Under the pieces are notes generated by a model that saw only the letters and a program-made list of their open reading frames with translations, was not told where the DNA came from and did not search any database. A stretch of DNA of 64,000 nucleotides from Mycobacterium sp. (GTDB lineage Bacteria > Actinomycetota > Actinomycetes > Mycobacteriales > Mycobacteriaceae): contig JACPVR010000004.1 in the NCBI GenBank assembly GCA_016197405.1, positions 186,001-250,000 of the forward strand, in the 5' to 3' direction. A program made the position numbers and the translations under genes. Numbering within the stretch: position 1 is the stretch's first letter; each line of letters starts with the position of its first letter. Positions 18,692 through 30,933 of this stretch are shown in pieces.

Positions 18692-20074
18692 ATGCATCCG
18701 ACCCGGTGGCGCCGATCCACCCACTTGGTGATCGGGGTGGTCGTGCTGCTCGTCGTCATCGCGGTGGTGACGGTGACGGTGCTGGTCACGGGCGCGAAGC
18801 GGGGAGCGGGCGCGGTGGCGCTGCCACCGGTGCCGGTCGCAGTCGTCGACGCCGGCGTGACGCCGGTGTCCGGGGACGCGCCGGTGCCCACCGAGGCCGG
18901 GCTGGCCGCCGCATTGAGCGCACCGGTCGCCGACCCCAACCTCGGACTGATCACCGGACGGGTGACCGACGCCGAGACCGGCGAGCTGCTGTGGCAGCAG
19001 AGCGGTGACCTGCCGATGCAGCCGGCGTCGACGAACAAGGTGCTCACCGCGGCGGCGGCACTGGTCAAACTGGCGCGCGACGAGCGCGTCACCACCAAGG
19101 TGGTGGCCGCCGATGCCAGCCGTCCCGGTGTCGTGGTGCTCGTCGGTGGCGGAGACCCGACGCTGTCGGCGATGCCGAAAGGGCAGGCGACCTGGTACCC
19201 CGGTGCCGGCCGGATCAGCGATCTCGCCGACCAGGTACGCAGCAGCGGCACCAAGGTCACCGGGGTCCTGGTCGACACGTCGTTGTACAGCGGACCGGAA
19301 ATGGCGCCCGGCTGGGATCCCGCCGACATCGACGGTGGCGATATCGCCCCGATGGAGTCGGTGATGATCGACGCCGGACGGATCCAGCCCACCACGGTGG
19401 ATTCGGCCCGCTCGTTGACCCCGGCGCTGGATGCGGGCCGTGCGCTGGCGAACGCGCTCGGCGTCGATCCGGCGAAGGTCACCACCGCGCCGGGGCCTGC
19501 GACCGGCCAGGAGTTGGCGTCGGTGCAGTCGGCGCCGCTGATCGAACGGCTACGCCAGATGATGTCGGCCTCGGACAATGTGATGGCCGAGGCCATCGCC
19601 CGTGAGGTCGCCGGCCACACGCAGCGCCCACGCAGTTTCGCCGGTGCCGTCGACGCCGTGACGGCCACCCTGTCCTCGGTCGGCGTCGATATGACCGGCG
19701 CGGTGTTGTTCGATTCCAGCGGGCTGTCGGTGATGGACCGGTTGACCGCCACCACGCTCGACGAGGTCGTGCAGCAGGCCGCCGGACCGGATCATCCCGA
19801 GATGCGACCGCTGTTGGATCTGCTGCCGATCGCCGGTGGCAGCGGAACCCTGTCGGACCGTTTCCTCGATCCCGAGACCAGCCGCGGCAGCGCGGGGTGG
19901 TTACGGGCCAAGACCGGTTCGCTGACCGGGACCAATGCCCTGGCCGGCGTGGTGACCGATGTCGCGGGCCGGGTGCTGACATTCGCGCTGATCTCCAACA
20001 ACGCCGGCCCGACCGGCCGCACCGCGATCGACACACTTGCGGCGACGCTGCGTTCCTGCGGGTGCGGTTCATGA
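18692..20074 (+). CDS. dacB: D-alanyl-D-alanine carboxypeptidase/endopeptidase (PBP4, family S13)
   Basis: Peptidoglycan enzyme acting outside the membrane on D-Ala-D-Ala or cross-bridges. The 460-residue protein has one N-terminal membrane anchor (residues about 12-34) and a Val/Ala/Pro-rich linker. The penicillin-binding motifs follow: S-T-N-K (in QPASTNK, near 115), S-D-N (in SASDNVMAE, near 292) and K-T-G (in AKTGSLTG, near 410). It corresponds to Rv3627c. Its stop overlaps the next ATG (ATGA), giving a coupled run dacB, zincin, tilS and hpt. Confidence 0.93.
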   Translation: MHPTRWRRSTHLVIGVVVLLVVIAVVTVTVLVTGAKRGAGAVALPPVPVAVVDAGVTPVSGDAPVPTEAGLAAALSAPVADPNLGLITGRVTDAETGELLWQQSGDLPMQPASTNKVLTAAAALVKLARDERVTTKVVAADASRPGVVVLVGGGDPTLSAMPKGQATWYPGAGRISDLADQVRSSGTKVTGVLVDTSLYSGPEMAPGWDPADIDGGDIAPMESVMIDAGRIQPTTVDSARSLTPALDAGRALANALGVDPAKVTTAPGPATGQELASVQSAPLIERLRQMMSASDNVMAEAIAREVAGHTQRPRSFAGAVDAVTATLSSVGVDMTGAVLFDSSGLSVMDRLTATTLDEVVQQAAGPDHPEMRPLLDLLPIAGGSGTLSDRFLDPETSRGSAGWLRAKTGSLTGTNALAGVVTDVAGRVLTFALISNNAGPTGRTAIDTLAATLRSCGCGS

Positions 20075-21156
20075 CCGAGTCCGGGCAGCTGACGGTCGGC
20101 AAGGCGGTCGACTGGCCGTTCGCCGCCACCGTGGGCGCGCGGTTGGCGCGTCCCGCCCCGCCGTCGACGGAATACACCCGTCGGCAGGCCATCGACGAGC
20201 TGGCGAGCGCCGCCAAGGCCGCCGAGCCCCCGGTGCGTGACGTGACCGGTCTGCACACCGCCGGCGTCATCCCCGATGCGTGCATCGTGGACCGCCCCGA
20301 CTGGATCAGGGCGGCCTCGGAGTCGATGCGGCAGATGACCGGTGGCGGCGACGCCGTCGGCGATACCGCCGCCGAACCGGACGACAACGTGCCGGCCCGG
20401 TTGGCGCGCGCGGTGACCTCACGCGTGACGGGCGCACAGACCGGGGCGGTGTTGGCCTTCGTATCCTCAGGCATCCTCGGCCAATACGACCCGTTCGGCG
20501 TCGACGGCGGCCGGCTGCTGCTGGTGTATCCGAATGTGATCGCCGTCGAACGGCAGCTGCGGGTGTCGCCGGCCGACTTCCGGCTGTGGGTATGCCTGCA
20601 CGAGGTGACGCACCGGGTGCAGTTCACCGCCAATCCCTGGCTGGCACAACATATGTCGAACGCCCTGGGGGTCCTGACCGCCGATTCCAGTGAGGATGTC
20701 GCGGCGGTGGCCGGGCGTTTGGCCGAGCTGGTGCGCAACCGGCGTAGCGGGGGCGATCCGGACTCGGCAGGCGTACTGGGCCTGGTGCGCGCCATGCAGT
20801 CCGAGCCGCAGCGCCGCGCACTGGATCAGCTGCTGGTGCTCGGCACGCTGCTGGAGGGTCACGCCGACCATGTGATGGATGCCGTCGGTCCCGCCGTGGT
20901 GCCCACCGTCACCACCATCCGGAGCCGTTTCGAGAGTCGCCGCAATCGCAAACTGCCGCCGCTGCAACGGATCATGCGTGCACTGCTCGGTGTCGACGCC
21001 AAGATGGCGCAGTACACCCGCGGAAAGGCTTTCGTCGACCATGTCGTCGGCCGCGTCGGTATGGAGCGGTTCAACACCATCTGGACGGGACCGGACACCC
21101 TGCCGTTGCCCGCCGAGATCGATCACCCGCAGCGATGGATCGACCGGGTGCTGTAG
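20071..21156 (+). CDS. Zinc-dependent metalloprotease-like protein (Rv3626c-like, DUF2342)
   Basis: A 361-residue protein of the zincin-like family found beside tilS and dacB in actinobacteria. The zinc motif HEVTHRVQF (HExxH near residues 177-181) is followed by EGHADHVMD, which offers the third ligand. No signal peptide is present, so a cytoplasmic role is likely. The family's substrate is unknown. Start overlaps dacB (ATGA), and its 3' end overlaps the tilS start by 22 bp. Confidence 0.85.
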   Translation: MTESGQLTVGKAVDWPFAATVGARLARPAPPSTEYTRRQAIDELASAAKAAEPPVRDVTGLHTAGVIPDACIVDRPDWIRAASESMRQMTGGGDAVGDTAAEPDDNVPARLARAVTSRVTGAQTGAVLAFVSSGILGQYDPFGVDGGRLLLVYPNVIAVERQLRVSPADFRLWVCLHEVTHRVQFTANPWLAQHMSNALGVLTADSSEDVAAVAGRLAELVRNRRSGGDPDSAGVLGLVRAMQSEPQRRALDQLLVLGTLLEGHADHVMDAVGPAVVPTVTTIRSRFESRRNRKLPPLQRIMRALLGVDAKMAQYTRGKAFVDHVVGRVGMERFNTIWTGPDTLPLPAEIDHPQRWIDRVL

Positions 21157-22097
21157 CTCGGCTGCAGGCATGCGTTCGCGAATTCGCCGCGACGTACCTG
21201 CCGGCGACCGAGCGCTGGTGTGTCGCATTGTCGGGCGGTCCGGATTCGCTGGCGCTGACGGCGGCTGCCGCCACGGTGCTGCCCACCACGGCGCTGATCG
21301 TCGACCACCGGCTGCAACCCGACTCGGCCACCGTCGCCCAGAACGCGGCGCGTCACGCGCGCGATCTGGGATGTGTTGACGTACAGATCATCTCGGTATC
21401 GGTGGGAACCGAAGGCGGCCCGGAGGCAGCTGCCAGGACCGCACGCTACGCGGCATTGGAACAGGCCCGCGCGGGTGCGCCGGTACTCATCGGGCACACC
21501 CTCGACGACCAGGCCGAGACTGTGCTGCTGGGTTTGGGCCGCGGCTCCGGTCCGCGGTCTATCGCCGGGACAAGGCCCTATGACCCGCCGTGGTGCCGCC
21601 CGCTGCTCGACGTGCGCCGCTCGGTCACCGTGCAAGCCTGTGCACAACTGGGCCTCACACCGTGGAGCGATCCGCACAACGCCGACCGCCGATTCACCCG
21701 CACCAGGCTGCGCCACGAAGTGCTGCCGTTACTGGAGGACGTCCTGGGCGGCGGCGTCGCCGAGGCGCTCGCCCGCACCGCGACCGCACTGCAGCAGGAC
21801 GGTGAGGTCCTCGACGAGCTGGCCGAGCGGGCCCTGGCCGACGGCCGTTGCGGCGACGGACTGCCGGTCTCGGCACTGACACCGCTACCCGACGCGGTGC
21901 GCAGGCGGGTGATCCGCGGATGGCTGCTCGGCGGCGGTGCGGTGCGACTGACCGCCAAGCAGATCGTCGGGGTCGATGCGCTGGTCACGGCGTGGCGCGG
22001 CCAGGGGGGAGTCGCCGTCGGCAGCCGGCTCGTCGGGCAGCGACTGTTCGCCGGTAGGCGCGACGGCGTGCTGGTGTTATCGCGCGAGCCGATCTGA
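21135..22097 (+). CDS. tilS: tRNA(Ile)-lysidine synthetase
   Basis: Converts C34 of the CAU-anticodon tRNA-Ile to lysidine with lysine and ATP, so that AUA is read as isoleucine. The 320-residue protein is of PP-loop type: SGGPDSLAL near residues 34-42 is the ATP-binding motif, and GHTLDDQAET follows near 120. The C-terminal domain is short, as in mycobacteria. ATG 21135 lies within the previous gene, indicating coupling. Equivalent to Rv3625c (MesJ). Confidence 0.93.
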   Translation: MDRPGAVARLQACVREFAATYLPATERWCVALSGGPDSLALTAAAATVLPTTALIVDHRLQPDSATVAQNAARHARDLGCVDVQIISVSVGTEGGPEAAARTARYAALEQARAGAPVLIGHTLDDQAETVLLGLGRGSGPRSIAGTRPYDPPWCRPLLDVRRSVTVQACAQLGLTPWSDPHNADRRFTRTRLRHEVLPLLEDVLGGGVAEALARTATALQQDGEVLDELAERALADGRCGDGLPVSALTPLPDAVRRRVIRGWLLGGGAVRLTAKQIVGVDALVTAWRGQGGVAVGSRLVGQRLFAGRRDGVLVLSREPI

Positions 22098-22136
22098 AGG
22101 TTGGTCCTAACGGCATGGGCATGGCACGCTGGGCTC

Positions 22137-22712
22137 GTGCCAGCGGACTTTGCCGAACTGTATGCGGGTGACATCAAATCGGTTCTGTTGTCCGAAGAGC
22201 AGATACAGGCCAGGACCGGTGAGCTCGGGGCGCAGGTCGCCGAGGACTATCTGGCCGGCGGCGGTGAGCAGGATCTGCTGCTGATCACCGTGCTCAAGGG
22301 CGCGGTCATGTTCGTCACCGACCTGGCCCGCGCCATTCCGGTGCCGACGCAACTGGAGTTCATGGCGGTCAGCTCCTACGGTTCGGCGACGTCGTCGTCG
22401 GGCGTGGTGCGCATCCTCAAAGACCTCGACCGCGATATCCACGACCGCGATGTGCTGATCGTCGAGGACATCGTGGACTCCGGCCTGACGTTGTCGTGGC
22501 TGTTGCGCAACCTCGCGACGCGCCATCCGCGCTCGCTGAAGGTGTGCACGTTGCTGCGCAAACTGGAGGCCGTGCGCGCCGACGTCGACATCGAGTACGT
22601 GGGCTTCGACATCCCCAACGAATTCGTCGTCGGATACGGGCTCGATTACGCCGAGCGGTACCGCGATCTGCCTTATATCGGGACACTGGAACCCAAGGTC
22701 TACTCGCACTAG
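22137..22712 (+). CDS. hpt: Hypoxanthine-guanine phosphoribosyltransferase
   Basis: Purine salvage: converts hypoxanthine or guanine plus PRPP to IMP or GMP. The 191-residue type I PRTase contains [14 protein letters not shown], the PRPP loop with its acidic pair, near residues 108-121, and the flexible-loop motif SSYGSAT near 77. The start is taken as GTG 22137, which gives [14 protein letters not shown]; longer starts would run into an ATG with no homology. It is close to Rv3624c. It is downstream of tilS with a 39-bp gap. Confidence 0.94.
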   Translation: MPADFAELYAGDIKSVLLSEEQIQARTGELGAQVAEDYLAGGGEQDLLLITVLKGAVMFVTDLARAIPVPTQLEFMAVSSYGSATSSSGVVRILKDLDRDIHDRDVLIVEDIVDSGLTLSWLLRNLATRHPRSLKVCTLLRKLEAVRADVDIEYVGFDIPNEFVVGYGLDYAERYRDLPYIGTLEPKVYSH

Positions 22713-22739
22713 CCGGTAGCAAGAGTCCCAGGGGGTCGC

Positions 22740-24965
22740 ATGACCAGCACCGCACTGCGCATCTGCCCACTCTGCGAAGCCACCTGCGGCTTGACGCTGA
22801 CGATCTCCGACGGCCGGGTCACCGGTGCTCGAGGTGATGCCGACGACGTCTTCAGTGCGGGCTTCATCTGCCCGAAGGGCGCCAGCTTCGCCGAGCTCGA
22901 CGGCGACCCGGATCGGTTGCAGCGGCCGCTGGTCCGCCGCGACGGCCGCTTCACCGAGGTCGGCTGGGACGAGGCGTTCGCCGCCGTCGCCGAAGGGCTG
23001 GGCGGTGTGCTCGCCGAGCACGGTGGTCGTTCGGTCGGGGTTTATCTCGGCAACCCCAATGCTCACACCGTCGCCGGATCGCTCTATGCGCCGCTGGTGC
23101 TCCGGGCACTGGGCACCCGCAATGTCTTCAGCGCCAGCACCCTGGACCAGATGCCCAAACAGGTCGCGCTGGGCTATCTGTTCGGCAACCCGTTCGCCTT
23201 CACCGTGCCGGATCTGGACCGCACCGACCACCTGGTGATCATCGGCGCCAACCCGCTGGTGTCCAACGGCAGCCTGGCCACCGCGGCCGATTTCGGCGGC
23301 AAGCTCAAGGCATTGCGCCGCCGCGGCGGACGCCTCACCGTCATCGACCCTGCCCGCACCCGCACCGCGGCCCTGGCCGATGTGCACCTGGCGCCGCGTC
23401 CGGGGACCGACGCGGCATTGCTGTTTGCCATCGTCCACGTGTTGTTCGACGAGGACCTGGTGGCCCCCGCCCTGGGCGGGATCGCCGCAACCGTCACCGG
23501 TCTGGACGAAGTACGCACGCTGGCAGCCGATTTCGTACCGGAGACGGTCGCGGCGCACTGCGGGCTGCCCGCTGACGACATCCGGCAGTTGGCCAGGGAT
23601 ATCGCGGCGGCGCCCAGCGCGGCGGTGTACGGCCGGATGGGCACCTCGACGGTCGAGTTCGGCACGTTGGGCAGCTGGCTGGTCGACGTCGTCAACCTGC
23701 TCACCGGCAATCTGGACCGGGCCGGTGGTGTGATGTTCCCGCTCGGGCCGACGGCGCCCGCGCCGCGGCCTGCCGGACCGGGCCGCGGTTTCGCCACCGG
23801 CCGCTGGCGCAGCCGGGTCTCGGGCCACCCGGAGGCCGCCGGGGAGTTCCCTGCCGTGGCACTGGCCGAGGAGATCGACACCCCCGGCGACGGACAGATC
23901 AAGGCGCTGATAACCGTCGCCGGTAATCCGGTGCTCTCGGCGCCGGACGGTCAGCGGCTGGCGCAGGCGCTCGAGGGCGTCGGGTTCATGGTGAGCATCG
24001 ACCCGTATCTCAACGAGACGACCCGGCACGCCGACGTGATCCTGCCGCCGCCCCCGCCCTCGCACAGCCCGCATTTCGACTTCGCGCTCAACAATCTCGC
24101 GGTGCGCAACAACGCCCGCTACTCACCGCCCGCGCTGCCGCTGCCCGATGGTCGTCCCGACGAGGCCGAAATCCTTTCGCGGATAGCTCTTCTGGCCTTC
24201 GGTATGGGTGTCGACGGGGACCCGGAACTGACCGACCTGCAGGTCATCGCAACCACCCTGGCCAAGGAGACCGCCGATCCGCACTCTCTGGTTTCGGGCC
24301 GGTCACCGGAGGAGCTGGCGGCCATGCTGACCGGTGAGCGCGGGTATGAGCGCAGGCTGGACATGATGTTGCGGCTGGGCGCCTACGGCGACGCGTTCGG
24401 GACCCGGACCGATGGACTGACCCTGGAGCGACTCAAGGCCGCGCCGCACGGTATCGACCTGGGGCCACTGCAACCCCGGTTACCCGCTGTGCTGCGAACC
24501 GCCTCGGGGACAATCGAATTGAATGCACCTCCGGTGCTGGCCGACGCCCAGCGGTTGTTGGCCGCCATCACCGGCGGCGCCGTCGGCATGGTGTTGATCG
24601 GGCGGCGTCATCTGCGCTCGAACAACAGCTGGATGCACAACATCCCGGCGTTGGCCGGCGGCACCAACCGGTGCACGTTGCACATGCATCCCGATGATGC
24701 CGACCGGCTCGGTATCGACGACGACGCCGTGGTGAAAGGTCCCGCCGGTGAGCTCGTCGTCCCGGTGGAACTCACCACCGACATCAGGCCCGGGGTGGTA
24801 TCGCTACCGCACGGCTGGGGACACGGTCAGGACGGCACCCGTCTGGGCGTGGCCGCGGCCGCGCCGGGCGTCAACGTCAACCAGCTCAACGACGGATCGG
24901 CACTGGACCCGCTGTCGGGCACCGCGGTGCTCAACGGGCTGCCGGTCGTGGTGTCGGCTGTCTAG
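22740..24965 (+). CDS. Molybdopterin oxidoreductase, DMSO-reductase family (orphan catalytic subunit)
   Basis: A 741-residue molybdopterin-dinucleotide enzyme. The N-terminal 4Fe-4S motif is C9-x2-C12-x3-C16 with the fourth Cys near 44 in FICPKG. Molybdopterin-binding domains follow, and the C-terminal dinucleotide domain includes RSNNSWMHN and LPHGWGHG. I see no Cys or Sec where a Mo ligand would be expected; Ser or Asp in STLDQMP (near 132-138) are candidates. No twin-arginine signal, no electron-transfer subunit and no chaperone are nearby, so it is likely cytoplasmic and uses a general reductase. It resembles M. tuberculosis Rv0197. In M. tuberculosis hpt is followed by lpqG, so this is an insertion. 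Substrate unknown. Confidence 0.85.
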   Translation: MTSTALRICPLCEATCGLTLTISDGRVTGARGDADDVFSAGFICPKGASFAELDGDPDRLQRPLVRRDGRFTEVGWDEAFAAVAEGLGGVLAEHGGRSVGVYLGNPNAHTVAGSLYAPLVLRALGTRNVFSASTLDQMPKQVALGYLFGNPFAFTVPDLDRTDHLVIIGANPLVSNGSLATAADFGGKLKALRRRGGRLTVIDPARTRTAALADVHLAPRPGTDAALLFAIVHVLFDEDLVAPALGGIAATVTGLDEVRTLAADFVPETVAAHCGLPADDIRQLARDIAAAPSAAVYGRMGTSTVEFGTLGSWLVDVVNLLTGNLDRAGGVMFPLGPTAPAPRPAGPGRGFATGRWRSRVSGHPEAAGEFPAVALAEEIDTPGDGQIKALITVAGNPVLSAPDGQRLAQALEGVGFMVSIDPYLNETTRHADVILPPPPPSHSPHFDFALNNLAVRNNARYSPPALPLPDGRPDEAEILSRIALLAFGMGVDGDPELTDLQVIATTLAKETADPHSLVSGRSPEELAAMLTGERGYERRLDMMLRLGAYGDAFGTRTDGLTLERLKAAPHGIDLGPLQPRLPAVLRTASGTIELNAPPVLADAQRLLAAITGGAVGMVLIGRRHLRSNNSWMHNIPALAGGTNRCTLHMHPDDADRLGIDDDAVVKGPAGELVVPVELTTDIRPGVVSLPHGWGHGQDGTRLGVAAAAPGVNVNQLNDGSALDPLSGTAVLNGLPVVVSAV

Positions 24966-24979
24966 CCGAGGTTGTACAG

Positions 24980-25723
24980 CTAGCCGAGTTCCCAGACGGC
25001 GGTGACCTGAAAGCTCACGGTCTGCTGACCGGGTTCCACCGGCACGCTGGCCATCGCGGCCTCGCCACCGCGGTACGGCATGGGTTGCGGCGGCGGCGGG
25101 GTTGCGCCGGCCACCTCGGAGATCGAGATGACCTTGCCGAGTTTGAGCCCCGACAGGTCGGCGTACTGCTGTGCGCGGTCCTTGGCATCGTTGAACGCGC
25201 GGGTGCGGGCATCCTTCACCAGCTGCGAATCGTCGTTGATGGAGAAGTTGACCGAGTTGATCCGCGTCGCGTCGCCGCCGGTGCTGACGATGAGGGCCAA
25301 TACGCGTGATGCCGTGGACAGATCGCGGATGGTGACGTTGAGGGCGTTGGTCGCCTGGAAGCCGGTGATATCGGTGCCGTTGGAGGCGTACTGCGATTGC
25401 AGGCTGACGTTGCTGGTGGCGATGTCCTTGCGGTCCACGCCGGCATTGACCAGTGCGTCGATGACAGCCTGCTGGCGGTCGCTGACCTGGTTCATCGCGC
25501 CGGTGACGTCGGTGGCCACGAAGGTTATGGCCACATTGGCCGTCAGGGTGTCAGGCGTGCCGTCCACCTCGCCGTTTCCGACCACCGTGACCTGACGCGG
25601 GTTCTGCCCCGGCGGCGGTGGTGTGGAGTTGACGTCGCACGCCGACAGGGTGGCGACCATCAGGCCGACGAGCAGGACGATGGACAGACGAAGCAGCGAC
25701 GTGACTCTCCCGGCGATCGGCAT
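24980..25723 (-). CDS. lpqG: SIMPL-domain (DUF541) lipoprotein LpqG
   Basis: A 247-residue envelope lipoprotein. A hydrophobic signal ends in the lipobox LSAC (lipidated Cys near residue 29). The mature part is a SIMPL/DUF541 domain, a YbgI-like beta/alpha fold of unknown function with the typical VTVVGNGEVDGTPDT start. Start ATG 25723 has TAGGGT 7 nt upstream, so it is preferred over 25732. Matches Rv3623. It converges on the molybdoenzyme gene, 14 bp apart. Confidence 0.9.
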   Translation of the reverse strand: MPIAGRVTSLLRLSIVLLVGLMVATLSACDVNSTPPPPGQNPRQVTVVGNGEVDGTPDTLTANVAITFVATDVTGAMNQVSDRQQAVIDALVNAGVDRKDIATSNVSLQSQYASNGTDITGFQATNALNVTIRDLSTASRVLALIVSTGGDATRINSVNFSINDDSQLVKDARTRAFNDAKDRAQQYADLSGLKLGKVISISEVAGATPPPPQPMPYRGGEAAMASVPVEPGQQTVSFQVTAVWELG

Positions 25724-25730
25724 GTCAGGC

Positions 25731-25736
25731 ACCCTA
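25731..25736 (-). promoter_or_regulatory. -10 box of leaderless lpqG promoter
   Basis: TAGGGT on the minus strand, 7 nt before ATG 25723. Confidence 0.5.
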
Positions 25737-25759
25737 GCGGTTGGTCCGCGACGACGGCG

Positions 25760-26947
25760 TCATGCCGGAGGCTTGTTGGTCTCTTCCACGTGCTCGGTGA
25801 TGGCGTTGACGATGGCCTGTCCGGCCCGGCCGAACAACTGGTCCCGGATGCCCCTGGCCCATTCGTGCGATTCCCGCGCCGCGGCCAGCTGACCCTGGAA
25901 ATGCGGGATGACCTCGCGGGCGAACAGTTCGTAGGAGTGGTATGTCGCCGCCGGTGGCGCCCAGTCATGCCCGAGCATCAGGAACGTGCCGAAACCCCCG
26001 GAGCGGTCCAGCAGGTCCTGGATGTAGGCGATGGCGTCCTCAGGTGTCCCGATGCAGCAATTCCCCGCTGCGGCATAGTCTTCGACGAATTCACGCGGTG
26101 ACCGCGTGCCCTCGACGACATTGTTGAGTGGGACGAAACCCGCCGCGCCGAAATAGTTCGCGAAATCCTGCAGGCCGTAGGTGCAGTCCTCGATGGCCTG
26201 TTCGCGGTCCTCGGCAAGATGGACGATGCCGAGGACCCGCCAGTCCTTGCGGTCCGGTGCCTCCCGGCCTGATTTGGCGGCCTGGTCACCGACGATTCCC
26301 CAGGTGGTCTCCAGGGCGGCGACACCGCCGGGCACCGACATCGACAATGACAGCAGTGAGGTGCCGAGCTGGCCGGCCAGCCGCGGGCCCGAGGGCGAGA
26401 CCATTGCCGCCGTTGATATCTCCGGGTACGGCTGGGTGTAGGGCCGGATGTGCAGTGCGGCGTCGCGCAGCGTGAACCAGTCGGTCTGCCGGTCGATCCG
26501 CTCACCGGGAGCGGCGCGGAACAGCGCCAGGATGGCGTCGAGCGACTCCTGCATCATCCGGCGCTGATCGACGGGATCGATGCCCATCATGTAGGCATCC
26601 GAGGGCAGCGCGCCCGGGCCGGTCCCGAACATCACCCGGCCCCGGGTGAGGTGGTCGAGCAGAACCCAGCGGTCAGCCACCATCAGCGGGTGGTGATAGG
26701 GCAACGAGACCACTCCGGTGCCGAGCCGGATGTGTTTGGTGCGTTCGGCGACTGCGGCAATGAAGACCTCGGGGCAGGCGATCAGTTCGTAACCGCCGGA
26801 GTGGTGTTCGCCGAACCAGGCCTCCTCGAAGCCGAGCCGGTCCAGCGCCACCGTCCGTTCCAGGTCGTATTCCAGTGCGACGGTTGGTGATTGACCGGTG
26901 GGGTGAAACGGCGTGATGAAGACGCCGAACCGCAGGGGTGCGCTCAT
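25760..26947 (-). CDS. LLM-class flavin-dependent monooxygenase (Rv3618-like)
   Basis: A 395-residue luciferase-like (TIM-barrel) oxidoreductase using reduced flavin or F420. Recognisable segments are FGVFITPFHP at the start, EAWFGEHHSGG near residue 43, GTGVVSLPYHHP near 77 and FGTGPGALPSDA near 107. Residue 395 length equals M. tuberculosis Rv3618. Its ATG overlaps the ephA stop, so the two are translationally coupled and probably work in the same oxidation and detoxification route. Substrate unknown. Confidence 0.88.
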   Translation of the reverse strand: MSAPLRFGVFITPFHPTGQSPTVALEYDLERTVALDRLGFEEAWFGEHHSGGYELIACPEVFIAAVAERTKHIRLGTGVVSLPYHHPLMVADRWVLLDHLTRGRVMFGTGPGALPSDAYMMGIDPVDQRRMMQESLDAILALFRAAPGERIDRQTDWFTLRDAALHIRPYTQPYPEISTAAMVSPSGPRLAGQLGTSLLSLSMSVPGGVAALETTWGIVGDQAAKSGREAPDRKDWRVLGIVHLAEDREQAIEDCTYGLQDFANYFGAAGFVPLNNVVEGTRSPREFVEDYAAAGNCCIGTPEDAIAYIQDLLDRSGGFGTFLMLGHDWAPPAATYHSYELFAREVIPHFQGQLAAARESHEWARGIRDQLFGRAGQAIVNAITEHVEETNKPPA

Positions 26948-27843
26948 CGGGAAAGCTCCAGTCCGTCCAGGAATTCCAGCAGAATTCGATTGACCTCGGT
27001 TGCGCTGTCCTGTTGTATCCAGTGCCCGGCACCTTCGATCATTTCCTGGCGGTACGGGCCGGTGACGACCTCGGTCGCACGTTCGGGCGCCATGGTGTCC
27101 TTGATCGGGTCGGCGGTGCCGCCGATGAACAACGCCGGGGCGGTGATGCGCGCGCCGGCCAGTTGCGGCGTCGTCTCCCAGTTGCGGTCGTAGTTGCGGT
27201 ACCAGTTCAGCGCGCCGGTGAAGCCGGTCCGGCTGAACTCACGCACATAGTGCGCCAGCTCGTCCTCGGTGATCCAGGCCGGCAGCGGCGCCGCCGGGTC
27301 GGCGATGCCGGTGAACATCGAGCGCATCGTGGCGTGCGGGTCGGCGGCCATCTGGGCATCGGCGCGGCCCGGTTCCTGGAATTGCAGCATGTAGAAGTCC
27401 GCCCCGAACTTCTCCCGCCACCGCTTGGTCGGTGTACTGCGGGGCCGCGGGATGGGCGGCACGCTCAGACCGGCCACCGCTGCGACCCGCTCGGGGTGCA
27501 GCAGCGCCGTCTGCCAGACCACCAGCGCACCCCAGTCATGCCCGACGAAAGCGGCGCGCGCCGCGCCGGCATCGTCGAGCAGGCCGACCAGATCGGCGGT
27601 CAGCGCATGGATGTCGTAATCCTCGACAGCCGCGGGCGCGGACGATCCGCCGTAACCCCGTTGGTCGGGTGCCAGCACGTGATAGCCGGCGTCGGCGAGC
27701 GGGCCGATCTGATGGCGCCAGGAGTAGGCGAGTTCGGGAAATCCGTGCGCGAGCACCACGACCGGATTTCCGGGTTTGCCCGCCTCCGTCACCCGCAATG
27801 TGATGCCGTTGACATCCACTGATCGTTCGGCAGACCTGGGCAC
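26944..27843 (-). CDS. ephA: Epoxide hydrolase EphA
   Basis: Alpha/beta-hydrolase epoxide hydrolase of 299 residues. HGFPELAYSWR supplies the oxyanion motif, GHDWGA carries the nucleophilic Asp, and GAGHW the catalytic His. YRNYDRNWE likely carries one of the ring-opening tyrosines. Start GTG 27843 gives MPRSAERSVDVNGI, aligned to the M. tuberculosis EphA N-terminus; no clear -10 box is present. It is first gene of a pair with the LLM monooxygenase, which could form epoxides that EphA opens (inference). It diverges from ftsH across 116 bp. Confidence 0.93.
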   Translation of the reverse strand: MPRSAERSVDVNGITLRVTEAGKPGNPVVVLAHGFPELAYSWRHQIGPLADAGYHVLAPDQRGYGGSSAPAAVEDYDIHALTADLVGLLDDAGAARAAFVGHDWGALVVWQTALLHPERVAAVAGLSVPPIPRPRSTPTKRWREKFGADFYMLQFQEPGRADAQMAADPHATMRSMFTGIADPAAPLPAWITEDELAHYVREFSRTGFTGALNWYRNYDRNWETTPQLAGARITAPALFIGGTADPIKDTMAPERATEVVTGPYRQEMIEGAGHWIQQDSATEVNRILLEFLDGLELSR

Positions 27844-27959
27844 GATCCAATAAAGCACACGATTACCGACGGGGGAACTGCCGAACGTTGGTCTAGCGGT
27901 AGCCTGGAGTACTCCTAACGCGCACTGGAAGGACGTGGCCGAAGCCCGGCCCATGTTTG

Positions 27960-30308
<2,349 letters not shown>

Positions 30309-30324
30309 TCACATAGGGGATGCA

Positions 30325-30933
30325 ATGGCGCGACCTGATACTGACGTGGCAACTTTCGCCCGCCCGGCCTTCGACCAGGCCCGTGCGGAAGCGGCGGTAC
30401 GCGAGCTGCTGTGCGCCATCGGCGAGGACCCCGACCGGCACGGGCTGATCGACACCCCGGGCCGGGTGGCCCGCGCCTACCAGGAGATGTTCGCCGGGCT
30501 CTACGTCGACCCCGACGAAGTCCTCAACACCACCTTCGACGAGCAGCATGACGAACTGGTGCTGGTCAAGCAGATCCCGATGTACTCGACCTGCGAACAC
30601 CACCTGGTGGCGTTCCACGGGGTGGCCCATGTGGGCTACATCCCCGGTGAGGACGGCAGGGTCACCGGACTGTCCAAACTGGCCCGGGTCGTCGACCTCT
30701 ACGCCAAGCGCCCGCAGGTGCAGGAGCGGCTCACCGGCCAGGTCGCCGACGCGGTCATGCGCAAGCTCAATCCCCGCGGCGTGATCGTCGTGATCGAGGC
30801 CGAGCACATGTGCATGGCGATGCGCGGTGTGCGCAAGCCGGGCGCTGTCACCACGACTTCGGCGGTACGCGGACAGTTCAAGACCGACAATGCATCTCGA
30901 TCCGAGGCGCTGGATCTCATATTGCGCAAATGA
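30325..30933 (+). CDS. folE: GTP cyclohydrolase I
   Basis: First step of folate biosynthesis: GTP to 7,8-dihydroneopterin triphosphate. The 202-residue protein has the zinc-binding Cys/His motif STCEHHLV near residue 92, SKLARVVDL near 118, and [11 protein letters not shown] near 155 with the second metal Cys. SD-like AGGGGA lies 5 nt before ATG 30325. Sits 16 bp after ftsH and overlaps folP by four bases (ATGA), forming the folE-folP-folB-folK operon as at Rv3609c-Rv3606c. Confidence 0.97.
   Translation: MARPDTDVATFARPAFDQARAEAAVRELLCAIGEDPDRHGLIDTPGRVARAYQEMFAGLYVDPDEVLNTTFDEQHDELVLVKQIPMYSTCEHHLVAFHGVAHVGYIPGEDGRVTGLSKLARVVDLYAKRPQVQERLTGQVADAVMRKLNPRGVIVVIEAEHMCMAMRGVRKPGAVTTTSAVRGQFKTDNASRSEALDLILRK

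Noticed and set aside
22740..24965. Selenocysteine-containing formate dehydrogenase
   Set aside because: No in-frame TGA in the coding region and no Sec/Cys in the ligand segment.
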